Below are positions 25,992 to 33,387 of a DNA stretch of 33,387 nucleotides, piece by piece. The notes under the pieces were generated by a model. That model worked only from the letters and a program-made list of their open reading frames with translations. It did no database searches and was not told where the DNA came from. This DNA comes from Balneolaceae bacterium. Its GTDB lineage: Bacteria; Bacteroidota; Rhodothermia; Balneolales; Balneolaceae. The position numbers and the translations under genes were made by a program. The stretch spans positions 1 to 33,387 of the forward strand of contig REDT01000144.1 in the NCBI GenBank assembly GCA_007693295.1, read 5' to 3'. Positions within the stretch are counted from its first letter, which is position 1; each line of letters opens with the position of its first letter.

Positions 25992-26039
25992 AAGTAAACG
26001 TGTGCACATGCATTGGGTTGTTTGTGCACATGTTTACTT
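25992..26039. terminator. Long hairpin between secA and hutG
   Basis: The arms at 25992-26008 and 26023-26039 pair over 17 bases with one mismatch or wobble, around a 14-base loop. The central part contains GTGCAC. It begins six bases after the secA stop codon and lies between convergent genes. There is no T tract, so it may rather stabilise the 3' ends than stop transcription by itself. Confidence 0.6.
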
Positions 26040-26138
26040 ATGGAATGTCTTTAAGGCCTCACCAACACTCTCAAATTGATTGAACTCAATATTTGGTAAC
26101 AGGTCTATCCTTCTCTCAAAGCCACGCCCAATAAAAAA
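26034..26138 (-). other. Open out-of-frame tail of hutG (apparent frameshift)
   Basis: Within hutG a T6 tract (A6 at 26133-26138 on the plus strand) lies in LTLWNF. In the present frame the gene ends 10 residues later. One additional T would instead give FIGRGFERRIDLL and continue for about 33 residues to ...GEALKTFHK and a TAA at 26034-26036, reading like a genuine tail with acidic and basic residues and no early stop. The stop falls within the right arm of the secA hairpin. Confidence 0.45.
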
Positions 26139-26995
26139 TTCCATAGAGTAAGAGCGGCCAGTTTTATGGTTTGGCCATCCCGGTCATAATCGGGATTTAC
26201 CTCGCAAAGATCGAAAGAAGTAACAGATCTCTGTTTTCCAAACTCGAAAGCAAGTTCAAGCCAAAGCGCTTTTGAAATACCGGAGGCATTCGGAGCGCTA
26301 ACACCCGGGGCTTCTGCATGCCGTACAGCATCCATATCCATTGTAACCATAACATTTTCTTTCCGGTGCTCATCAAACCAGTCTAATATACTCTTTAGAC
26401 TTATCTCATTTTCAAAGTGAGCCGTACCCTGTGATGCTGCATATTTCAGATGTTCTAAGGAAACAGATGCAGGGTTTAGGCCAAATACATTGTATGACTT
26501 ACAAAGACCGAGTGGATGTTCCAGAGCCTGCTTAAATGGCGAGCCCGAATGAGCTCTGCCCTCTTTTAGCGGTCTCACGTCTGTATGAGCGTCAATGTTG
26601 AGAATGTGAACCGGCATATTGGCTTCTGCATACCCGAGAAAATGGCCAAAGGAAGTTTCATGACCGCCACCAATGATGATTGGAACAGAGGTTGACGTTA
26701 AAGAATTTGCAACAGAGGTGCCGAGAACTTTTTGATTCTCTTCAACAGTATCGGCGCACTCTACAATTTTTAATCCTGATGTTCGTGACAGGAGCAGGCT
26801 GTGTTTGTCGAACCAGTGTGCATGAGGAGTTAATTTTTGCAGCTGCTCGAAAATTAGATTGGGAGCTCTTGATGCCCCCGGTCGGCCCCCATTGATAACC
26901 ACTCCTTGATCTGATGGGAATCCAAAAATTTCTATGAGAGTACGTTCACTTTTCTCCGGCTTCAGAAAATCTCTTAATCTTGAATCTTCACTCAT
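26105..26995 (-). CDS. hutG: Formimidoylglutamase, ureohydrolase family
   Basis: This is the last step of histidine breakdown: N-formimidoyl-glutamate to glutamate and formamide. From ATG 26995 the protein is 296 residues. The binuclear manganese site of ureohydrolases is visible: His112 (GGGHETSFG), Asp135-His137-Asp139 (NIDAHTDVRP), and Asp220/Asp222 (TMDMDAV). The start is decided by AAGGAG seven bases upstream and an eight-base overlap with the exchanger gene (ATGAGTGA); a longer frame to 27094 runs deep into that gene and is rejected. The C-terminus is short and a plausible longer one lies in the next frame. Agmatinase or arginase activity is less likely given hutH and hutI upstream. Confidence 0.85.
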   Translation of the reverse strand: MSEDSRLRDFLKPEKSERTLIEIFGFPSDQGVVINGGRPGASRAPNLIFEQLQKLTPHAHWFDKHSLLLSRTSGLKIVECADTVEENQKVLGTSVANSLTSTSVPIIIGGGHETSFGHFLGYAEANMPVHILNIDAHTDVRPLKEGRAHSGSPFKQALEHPLGLCKSYNVFGLNPASVSLEHLKYAASQGTAHFENEISLKSILDWFDEHRKENVMVTMDMDAVRHAEAPGVSAPNASGISKALWLELAFEFGKQRSVTSFDLCEVNPDYDRDGQTIKLAALTLWNFLLGVALREG

Positions 26996-28097
26996 TTTCG
27001 ATCTCCTTTTTCGATTTAGCTTTGCCAAACCCTTTAAACCTCTGCCGGATTTTCCACTCCCTGCCGGCCGTAAATAGTATGGTAAACACAGCAAGAGGTA
27101 TTACAAAAAGTATCATTACAGAGCTAAAGGTCTCTAAAGCGGCATGCTCTGCGGAAGAGAGGAACAGATAAAAAATATAGGAAATATAGAAACCAAGAAA
27201 GATAATTCCCTCCCAGCGGCTAATTTTGTGGCCCGTAAAAAAGATGGGTATGCATGCAACAGACACGGCTATCAGTATAAGAAGATCGAATCGTAACAGG
27301 GCACTTTGTACAGGAATATCTCCGGGAATAAAAAGCCCTGAAACTCCAAGGACGGCGAGTATGTTTAGAATATTACTTCCAATTACACTGCCCACAGCCA
27401 TATCGCGCTCTTTCTTGATGGCTGCCATCAGCGTAGTAACCACCTCAGGCAAAGATGTGCCCAAAGCCACCACAGTGAGGCCAATTACCAATTCACTAAC
27501 TCCGGCCAACTCTGCCAGTACAACCGCGCTTTGAACAAGCCACCTCGCACCCATCACAAGCAGAAAAAACCCTGCAATGCCAAGCACGATATAGAGCAAA
27601 ATGGATAGAGGGGTTCTTTTTTTTCTCTCGCGATCAGAAGGGGTTGATACGGCTCCTGACTGCCTCAGAAGAAAATACATGTATACAATCAGTAACCCGG
27701 TTAACGTCATACACTCCCAAAAGGTGATGGCTCCGCTCCAGGCAAATGCATAGAGAAGCAAGGTAATCCCAATCATAACAGGTACATCAATCCGGATCAG
27801 GTTGGCGTGAACCTTGAGGGGGATAATGATGGCAGTAAGGCCCAGGATGAGCAGGATATTTGTGATATTGCTGCCGATGATATTGCCAAGCATCAGGTCG
27901 GTTTGCCCGTCGATACCGGCCTGAATACTGATGGCAAGTTCAGGCGCACTGGTGCCGAAAGCAACCACAGTGAGACCGATAATCAATCGTGAAATACCAA
28001 AAAACCCCGCCAATCGGGATGCCGAACGCACCACCAGTTCGGCTCCTGCGATTAGGGCTGTAAGACCGATAAAAAACCAAAGTATGGTTGTAAACAC
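26988..28097 (-). CDS. Calcium/sodium antiporter (CaCA family)
   Basis: This 369-residue membrane protein has about ten helices in two inverted halves. Each half has the alpha-repeat: GTSAPELAISIQAG and GNIIGSNITNILL in the first, and GTSLPEVVTTLMA with GSVIGSNILNILAVLG in the second. These repeats bind the ions in Na+/Ca2+ exchangers. It should move calcium out in exchange for sodium or protons, which suits a saline habitat, but the ion pair is not proved. The start is GTG at 28097 (no better start in frame). It ends overlapping the hutG start by eight bases. It is wedged between hutI and hutG, an unusual place for a cation exchanger. Confidence 0.92.
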   Translation of the reverse strand: MFTTILWFFIGLTALIAGAELVVRSASRLAGFFGISRLIIGLTVVAFGTSAPELAISIQAGIDGQTDLMLGNIIGSNITNILLILGLTAIIIPLKVHANLIRIDVPVMIGITLLLYAFAWSGAITFWECMTLTGLLIVYMYFLLRQSGAVSTPSDRERKKRTPLSILLYIVLGIAGFFLLVMGARWLVQSAVVLAELAGVSELVIGLTVVALGTSLPEVVTTLMAAIKKERDMAVGSVIGSNILNILAVLGVSGLFIPGDIPVQSALLRFDLLILIAVSVACIPIFFTGHKISRWEGIIFLGFYISYIFYLFLSSAEHAALETFSSVMILFVIPLAVFTILFTAGREWKIRQRFKGFGKAKSKKEIENE

Positions 28098-28221
28098 GCT
28101 GTTTAAAAGAGGGTTGATTAATTAATTCAAACTACCTGGCAGGAAGGTACAAACTGTGGGTGTTGACTAAAATGATTAATTCTATTCCAGATAACAATTC
28201 AGAATTTTAAAAGGAATAAAG

Positions 28222-29454
28222 TTACGATACATAGTCCCCGTTCAGATAAAGTCGATCCACGGCACTTCCCCTGTAGTGATACATCCAAAAATTTACATCC
28301 GGTGAGTCAATGACCGCAAAATCAGCAGATTTCCCCTGCTCAATGGAGCCTGTCCATCCTTCCATACCGATCGCTTTGGCGGCATATATTGTGGCACCCT
28401 TCAGCACTTCAGATGGAGTGAGCCGGCCATGGTTGCAGGTAAGCATCATGGCCAGGGAGAGATCGTAACTGGGTGCTGAGCCGGGATTGAAATCTGTGGC
28501 TACAGCAACGTTTACCCCCCCTTCAACGAGCCGCCTGCAGTTAAGGTAGGGCTGTTGCGTATATAGTGAGGCAAGTGGAAGGGTAACCCCGATCACGCCC
28601 CGTTCCGCCATGCTCTTGATCCCGATTTCAGAGATCTGTTCAAGATGATCGGCACTAATGGCACCCACCTCTGCGGCAAGTTCCGCTCCGCCGCCGCCGG
28701 AGAGCTGATCGGCGTGAAGTTTTGGTTTGAGCCCGTGCTTTTTACCGGTTTCCAGGATCATTCTGGCCTCTTCTATTGAGAATGCCGACTCTTCGACAAA
28801 GATGTCGCAAAAATCAGCCAGCTTCTCTTTAGCCACTGCCGGAATCATTTCGTTGATTATCAGATCAATATACCCTTGCCGGTTCTCTTTAAATTCTGGC
28901 GGAAAAGTGTGCGCGCCCAGAAAGGTCGACACAATGTGGGCCCTGCTTAAACTGCGCAGGCGTTTATAAACCCGCAGCTGTTTAAGTTCATCATCGAGTG
29001 ATAGTCCGTATCCGCTTTTACACTCGATGGTTGTCACGCCTTTTTTTACAATCTCACTAAGCAATCCCTCTGCCTTTTCAAGCAATTCTTCTTCAGAAAA
29101 CTCCCGTGTTGCGTTCATTGTTGAAAGAATACCCCCGCCGGCTTTAGCAATGTCGAGATAACTTCGGCCCTTTATCCGCATCTCGAACTCATCGGCTCGC
29201 CATCCGCCAAAACAGAGGTGCGTATGGCAGTCCACGAGGCCGGGTATGACCATTCGTTCTTCGGCGTCAATAACATTCACACTCTCACCGTCAAATTTCT
29301 CCGGGAGATCAGATTCCCTGCCAACCCATTCAATGATTCCCCCGCTCCATGCTACGGCGCCATTTTGAATAGGGTGAACCTCGGCCTGACTACCCTCTTC
29401 CCGGCAGGTGTATAGGACTGATATGTTTTTGATTACATTCATTTTTTCATTCAC
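28222..29454 (-). CDS. hutI: Imidazolonepropionase
   Basis: This is the third enzyme of histidine breakdown, opening the imidazolone ring. The protein is 410 residues of the amidohydrolase superfamily. The metal-binding pair is His77 and His79 in DCHTHLCFGG. LKPKLHADQLSGGGGAEL near residue 245 carries a third His, ISADHLEQIS follows, and VAVATDFNPGSAPS near residue 325 carries the catalytic Asp. The start may be ATG 29454 or, four codons on, ATG 29442. It lies 70 bp downstream of hutH and 124 bp upstream of the exchanger gene, consistent with one transcript. Confidence 0.95.
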   Translation of the reverse strand: MNEKMNVIKNISVLYTCREEGSQAEVHPIQNGAVAWSGGIIEWVGRESDLPEKFDGESVNVIDAEERMVIPGLVDCHTHLCFGGWRADEFEMRIKGRSYLDIAKAGGGILSTMNATREFSEEELLEKAEGLLSEIVKKGVTTIECKSGYGLSLDDELKQLRVYKRLRSLSRAHIVSTFLGAHTFPPEFKENRQGYIDLIINEMIPAVAKEKLADFCDIFVEESAFSIEEARMILETGKKHGLKPKLHADQLSGGGGAELAAEVGAISADHLEQISEIGIKSMAERGVIGVTLPLASLYTQQPYLNCRRLVEGGVNVAVATDFNPGSAPSYDLSLAMMLTCNHGRLTPSEVLKGATIYAAKAIGMEGWTGSIEQGKSADFAVIDSPDVNFWMYHYRGSAVDRLYLNGDYVS

Positions 29455-29524
29455 TTTTGTAAATTAAAGCGTTGATATTCTCTATATAATGAAGAGGTAC
29501 ATAAACCCAAACCAGATTTTAGGT

Positions 29525-31027
29525 TTAATTCAATTTTGAGACGTTTTTTTCCACTTCATTCACCATTCCACGTTCGCGAATCAGATCAACAGCCTTACTG
29601 ATGTCATCTTTAAAGTAGTGGTCTTCCGTGGCGTGCGGCACCATTTCCCGGATATATTTATGAGCGATCTCAACCCCTCTTCCCGGCTTGAGCGGCTTGC
29701 GGAAGTCGAGAGCCTGGGCTGCTGTAAATAACTCAATCCCCAGAACGATTTCTACATTTTCATAAACCTTTAGCAGATGAAGGGCGCTAATGCTTCCCAT
29801 ACTTACATGATCTTCCTGGCCAAGACTGGTGGGGATAGAATCTACGGAAGATGGGTGGCACAGGACCTTGTTCTCCGAAACCAGGGCAGCCGAAGTGTAT
29901 TGAGGTATCATAAAGCCGGAGTTGATGCCTGTCTCCTGCATCAGCAGTTTTGGCAGGCCGTCATGACCTTCCAGCAGCAGGTAGGTGCGCCGTTCTGATA
30001 TACTTGCAATTTCAGCCAGGGCAATTTTGGCAAAATCGAGAACCAGCGCCAGTGGCTGGCCGTGAAAATTGCCTCCGCTTAGAATATCTCCATTTTGAAA
30101 AACAAGGGGGTTATCGGTTACAGAGTTGATTTCGGTCTCCACAACAGAGATCACATGATCAATTGCATCCCTGCTTGCTCCGTGTACCTGGGGAACACAC
30201 CTGAGGCAGTAGGGATCCTGTACCTTGCCGCAGTGGCGATGCGACTCCAGAATTTCACTCTCAACCAATAGATTGCGAACATTTTCAGCTGAGAGCTGCT
30301 GCCCTTTGTGGGGGCGAATCTCATGTATGCGTTTGTCAAAAGGTGTAAGGCTGCCTTGCAGAGCTTCCAGGCTCATGGCTGAAATAAGGTCGGCCACTTT
30401 AAGAAGATGCAGTGATTTTTCCATGATAAAAGCCCCATAAGCACTCATCAACTGTGTTCCGTTTATGAGAGAGAGGCCATCTTTTGGCTGTAGATCTATT
30501 GGGTGAAGCCCTGCCGAATTTAAGAGTTCATCGGCAGGGATAGTGCCCGTGCCATCTTCGTTCCAAAACTCACCAAAGCCGAGCAAAGGCAGCGACATGT
30601 GTGCCAGCGGGGCCAGGTCGCCGGATGCCCCAACACTCCCTTTTTCAGGAATAGCAGGGATCCAGTCATTTTCCAAAAATAGAATCAGGCGGTTAAACGT
30701 CTGTTCAGATATACCGGAGTATCCAATTGCAAGAGCATGAATTTTTAATTGAAGCATTAAGCGGCTTATCTCCTTTGGAACCAGATTTCCAACACCCACA
30801 GAGTGTGAAAGTATCAAGTTTCGTTGAAGCTGTCGTAAATTCTCATTGTTCACCCTCTTTCCGGCCAGAGCGCCAAAGCCGGTGTTTATACCGTAATAGG
30901 TATTTCCATCTAAGAGAGCTTTTTCAACAACTGTTCTGGCACTTTTCAGAGCAGAGGGATCTCTCTTTATTGAGTCTATGCTAGTATCAATGTGTTCGTA
31001 TAATCCTGATATTCTAATCTGTTGCAT
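29525..31027 (-). CDS. hutH: Histidine ammonia-lyase
   Basis: This enzyme removes ammonia from histidine to give urocanate, the first step of the pathway. At 500 residues it has the family length. The self-made MIO cofactor comes from Ala124-Ser125-Gly126 in GSVGASGDLAPLAH. The mobile loop TYYGINTGFG near residues 43-52 has the catalytic Tyr, and VQDPYCLRCVPQVHGASRDA is the conserved core. It is the first gene of the hutH-hutI-exchanger-hutG block and diverges from pfk. Urocanase (hutU), the second enzyme, is not in the window. A TAnnTTTG-like box lies 42 bp upstream. Confidence 0.97.
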   Translation of the reverse strand: MQQIRISGLYEHIDTSIDSIKRDPSALKSARTVVEKALLDGNTYYGINTGFGALAGKRVNNENLRQLQRNLILSHSVGVGNLVPKEISRLMLQLKIHALAIGYSGISEQTFNRLILFLENDWIPAIPEKGSVGASGDLAPLAHMSLPLLGFGEFWNEDGTGTIPADELLNSAGLHPIDLQPKDGLSLINGTQLMSAYGAFIMEKSLHLLKVADLISAMSLEALQGSLTPFDKRIHEIRPHKGQQLSAENVRNLLVESEILESHRHCGKVQDPYCLRCVPQVHGASRDAIDHVISVVETEINSVTDNPLVFQNGDILSGGNFHGQPLALVLDFAKIALAEIASISERRTYLLLEGHDGLPKLLMQETGINSGFMIPQYTSAALVSENKVLCHPSSVDSIPTSLGQEDHVSMGSISALHLLKVYENVEIVLGIELFTAAQALDFRKPLKPGRGVEIAHKYIREMVPHATEDHYFKDDISKAVDLIRERGMVNEVEKNVSKLN

Positions 31028-31068
31028 GGTGTTCTAAAGATTTTAGCCTGCATTTAGAAACTACATTG

Positions 31069-31076
31069 CAAAGGTA
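31069..31076 (-). promoter_or_regulatory. Putative -7 promoter box for hutH (TACCTTTG)
   Basis: On the minus strand this is TACCTTTG, an exact TAnnTTTG match 42 bp upstream of the hutH start. A TTTG lies 24 bases further upstream, a little beyond the usual spacing. No operator for a histidine-responsive repressor was recognised. Confidence 0.35.
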
Positions 31077-31302
31077 AATGATATGAGAATGAGTTCGTAA
31101 CAAATTGGATTTTTATTTGTTTTTACCGGAGGCTTAAAACTGTTAAATAGTGCAGTCTGGATTAAAGAAAACCGCTTCCACAGCTGATGGTTCTAAGTCA
31201 GGCCGCAGTTTTCACAAAAATTATTTATGATTTTTTTATGCTTTGTTAAATATTACGTGATATTTTAACCCAAATAATCTTTAATCGTATCAATCTGACA
31301 TC

Positions 31303-32511
31303 ATGGCCAATATCAATAAAGGGAATAAAGTAATTGGAATTTTAACCGGCGGCGGGGACGTACCGGGCCTGAATCCGGCTATTCGTGCCGTAACGATCCG
31401 CGCAATTCGTGAAGGGTACAAGGTTATTGGAATCCGGCGCGGTTGGGGTGGTATGGTTGATATCATCCGCGATAAAGATGCGGATAACAGTGATAACTAC
31501 AGGGAACTCAATTCGGAGATTGTAAACAGGGCGGGTCGTACCGGGGGTACATTTCTGCATACATCCCGCACCAACCCGAGCCGGGTAACGAGGGAAAATA
31601 TGCCGGATCAATACAAAGATACTTACAAAGATGATGTGAATGACCTGACTCCGGAAGTACTCAAAAATCTTGACTTTTTGGGTATCGATACCCTCATCCC
31701 GATTGGTGGTGACGATACGCTCAGTTATGCCGTTCGACTTCATGAAGAGGGTTTCAATGTAGTGGCCATTCCTAAAACCATGGATAATGACGTGCCGGGC
31801 ACAGACTACTGTATTGGTTTTAGCACATGTGTAACGCGTACAATTTCACTGGCTAACGTTCTCAGAACACCGGCCGGCTCGCATGAACGATTTTTAGTGA
31901 TGGAAGTATTTGGCCGCTATGCCGGTTTCACGGCAATGCTGCCAACCATGGCGGGAGCAGCACACCGCTGCGTGATTCCTGAATACAACTTCGACATCGA
32001 GAAACTTACAGAACTTCTGGTTGAAGACAGGAATAATAACCCCAGCAAGTATTCAATGGTACTTGTATCGGAAGGAGCCATGTTCGAAGGTGGTGAGATG
32101 GTTTTTGAACACGGGGAAGCCGATGCGTTCGGGCATAAAAAACTAGGTGGAATTGGAGATCTTGTTTCGGAGGAAATTCAGAAGCGTTCATCAAAGTATA
32201 ATAAAGGCAAGGAGATAAGAACGGTGAATCAAAAATTGGGTTATATGGTTAGGGGTGGTGACCCCGACGCGATCGACTCAATTGCACCCATGGCATTTGG
32301 AAATCTCGCTCTTGACCTGATTCTGCAGGGCGTGTATGGAAGATTGGTAGTTTTAAATAATGGGCGCTACAGCAACATTCCAATTGATATCGTAACCAGC
32401 CGAAACAAATTGGTAAACGTAGAGAAGCATTACAATACCGAAAGGTTGCGGCCCTTCTACAAGAGCTTTGAAAACCAGCCGATGTTTATTATGGCCAGTG
32501 ATATGGAGTAA
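31303..32511 (+). CDS. 6-phosphofructokinase, probable pyrophosphate-dependent type
   Basis: This 402-residue protein has the phosphofructokinase fold: GILTGGGDVPGLNPAIR (about 12-28), the catalytic MDND segment, and MEVFGRYAGF. The residues that separate the donor types are informative. GGDD (135-138) has Asp at the place where ATP enzymes have Gly104 (E. coli numbering), and PKTMDND (157-163) has Lys at the place of Gly124. The Asp and Lys together are the hallmark of pyrophosphate-dependent enzymes. A PPi-linked enzyme would make this glycolytic step reversible. The start is ATG without SD, like many here. It diverges from hutH. Confidence 0.88.
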   Translation: MANINKGNKVIGILTGGGDVPGLNPAIRAVTIRAIREGYKVIGIRRGWGGMVDIIRDKDADNSDNYRELNSEIVNRAGRTGGTFLHTSRTNPSRVTRENMPDQYKDTYKDDVNDLTPEVLKNLDFLGIDTLIPIGGDDTLSYAVRLHEEGFNVVAIPKTMDNDVPGTDYCIGFSTCVTRTISLANVLRTPAGSHERFLVMEVFGRYAGFTAMLPTMAGAAHRCVIPEYNFDIEKLTELLVEDRNNNPSKYSMVLVSEGAMFEGGEMVFEHGEADAFGHKKLGGIGDLVSEEIQKRSSKYNKGKEIRTVNQKLGYMVRGGDPDAIDSIAPMAFGNLALDLILQGVYGRLVVLNNGRYSNIPIDIVTSRNKLVNVEKHYNTERLRPFYKSFENQPMFIMASDME

Positions 32512-32526
32512 AATTAGCCCGTATTT

Positions 32527-32673
32527 CCCGCCAACCGGCGGGTTCAAATAATGAGCCTGGTGAGAAGTGCTGCCAGGAGATCATAACAGGGTATTTCTGT
32601 TTTTAAAGTGCAGTGCACTGCATCGTCATAGCCTTCTTAAGAGGGCTATTGACCGGTGTTGGGCAGAAATACC
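32527..32673. repeat. Palindrome-packed gap between pfk and isomerase genes
   Basis: Five foldbacks occur in 147 bp. CCCGCC/GGCGGG (32527-32542) and CCTGG/CCAGG (32556-32577) come first. GGTATTTCTG (32590-32599) then pairs perfectly with CAGAAATACC (32664-32673). Inside this outer ten-base stem are a perfect 14-base palindrome, TGCAGTGCACTGCA (32609-32622), and a near-perfect 22-base one at 32628-32649. The two genes converge on it, so it is probably a shared 3' end or a mobile hairpin unit. CCGCC-AxCC-GGCGG also occurs in the repeat block near 16143. Confidence 0.6.
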
Positions 32674-32725
32674 ATGTTTGGTTTATGCCTCATACCGATT
32701 AGCTTTCTGAAGCTTCCCCTTTTAT

Positions 32726-33387
32726 CTAAACGTCACAAATCCTTATCCCCTGTCGCAGTGATGCCAGCGCATCGCCTCGCGAAGGAATGAATTCCTGTCC
32801 TACATATCCCTCATAATCAGACTCAGCTATCGCCCGCATGATAGCCGGATAGAAGAGTTCCTGAGCTTCATCGATCTCATTTCGACCCGGAACACCTCCT
32901 GTATGATAGTGAGCAAAATACTCCCCAAATTCCCGGATACGGCTGATGATATCTCCCTCCATGATCTGCATGTGATAGATATCGTAGAGAAGCTTGAAGT
33001 TTTCTGAACCCAGCCTGTTGCACATCTCAACCCCCCACCGGGTACTGTTGGCCATATAACCGGGGTGATCTACCCGCGTGTTGAACATCTCCAGGCAGAG
33101 CACCACACCGTGACGCTCGGCATTTCGAAGAATCGGCTTGATCCCCTCTTCAAAATTTTTCATGCCTGTTTCGTCATCCATATCCGGTCCATTGCCGGTA
33201 AAACAGATCAGATTTTTAAATCCTGCTTCAGCCACCATCGGTATTACCCGGTTATAGCTGTCGGCTAAAGAAGAGTGCAGGCTGGGATCAATAAATCCAA
33301 CATCAATTCCCGGTTCTGCACCATTGCACATCGGGCAGTAGAGATCATACTCTTTTAGTGTAGCCCAGTCGTTCGGGCCAACCAGCT
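32726..33387 (-). CDS. Hydroxypyruvate isomerase-like TIM barrel protein (5' end cut by window)
   Basis: Only the C-terminal part is in the window. The frame stays open to the last base, with LVGPNDWATLKEYDLYCPM upstream of the first internal ATG at 33331, so the true start lies beyond. It is a sugar-phosphate isomerase/epimerase (AP endonuclease family 2) barrel: the metal ligands are likely Glu in CLEMFNTRVDHPGYM, Asp in LLYDIYHMQIMEGD, a His in HYHTGGVPGRNE, and Glu in VGQEFIPS, as in Hyi-type isomerases. It should interconvert hydroxypyruvate and tartronate semialdehyde or related small sugars. The exact substrate is not shown. Confidence 0.85.
   Translation of the reverse strand, partial: LVGPNDWATLKEYDLYCPMCNGAEPGIDVGFIDPSLHSSLADSYNRVIPMVAEAGFKNLICFTGNGPDMDDETGMKNFEEGIKPILRNAERHGVVLCLEMFNTRVDHPGYMANSTRWGVEMCNRLGSENFKLLYDIYHMQIMEGDIISRIREFGEYFAHYHTGGVPGRNEIDEAQELFYPAIMRAIAESDYEGYVGQEFIPSRGDALASLRQGIRICDV

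Noticed and set aside
26996-27094. Longer hutG start
   Set aside because: It would add 33 residues running back through the exchanger gene, while ATG 26995 has AAGGAG at a good distance and starts just before the family fold.
1-33387. CRISPR array, tRNA or riboswitch
   Set aside because: No regularly spaced identical repeats, no cloverleaf with a CCA-type end, and no known riboswitch core was found by eye.

Overview
The window looks like chromosomal DNA from a marine or saline bacterium of the Balneolota/Rhodothermota branch near the Bacteroidetes. The signs are lipoproteins with short lipoboxes, DUF1080 and CHRD proteins, a SecA with a long charged insertion and no C-terminal zinc motif, many A-rich start regions without a Shine-Dalgarno (SD) sequence, and a few TAnnTTTG-like boxes. 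The phylum is inferred from protein character, not from a marker-gene comparison. There are about 29 genes or gene fragments. No tRNA, rRNA, CRISPR array or prophage was seen.

Region by region. 1-5.1 kb: a membrane flavohaem reductase followed 15 bp later by a 27-codon membrane peptide with a strong SD, a hotdog thioesterase, a DUF1080 lipoprotein, a CHRD protein and a beta-propeller lipoprotein. 5.2-10.1 kb: an atypical SDR, then two exported serine peptidases (S10-like and S9) with a small lipoprotein between them. 10.2-15.1 kb: an MscS channel, a decayed coding fragment, a Na/Pi-cotransporter-like protein with a PhoU-like tail, and a GNAT-nitrilase fusion. 15.2-16.3 kb: an IS200-type Y1 transposase followed by about 450 bp of hairpin-rich repeat DNA bracketed by degenerate 43-bp direct repeats. 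16.3-19.7 kb: an isoaspartyl peptidase lipoprotein, then a slipin/NfeD pair. 19.8-26.0 kb: rpmH-rnpA-yidC on the minus strand, ending in a clear T8 terminator, with secA diverging on the plus strand. 26.0-31.0 kb: hutH, hutI, a Ca2+/Na+ exchanger and hutG all on the minus strand. 31.3-33.4 kb: a phosphofructokinase with pyrophosphate-type active-site residues, a palindrome-packed gap, and a truncated TIM-barrel isomerase.

How the genes work together. rnpA, rpmH, yidC and secA form a core RNA-processing, ribosome and protein-export block. hutH, hutI and hutG cover three of the four steps of histidine breakdown; urocanase is not in the window. The exported peptidases and isoaspartyl peptidase fit a peptide-scavenging lifestyle. 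The observations I would check first are: (i) an apparent one-base loss in a T6 tract of hutG, after which a plausible 33-residue tail stays open in the next frame; (ii) the SD-led membrane peptide beside the flavohaem reductase; (iii) the Asp/Lys pair in the phosphofructokinase; (iv) the nested palindromes at 32.5-32.7 kb; and (v) the transposase with its adjoining repeat block. I found no clearly new multi-gene system.
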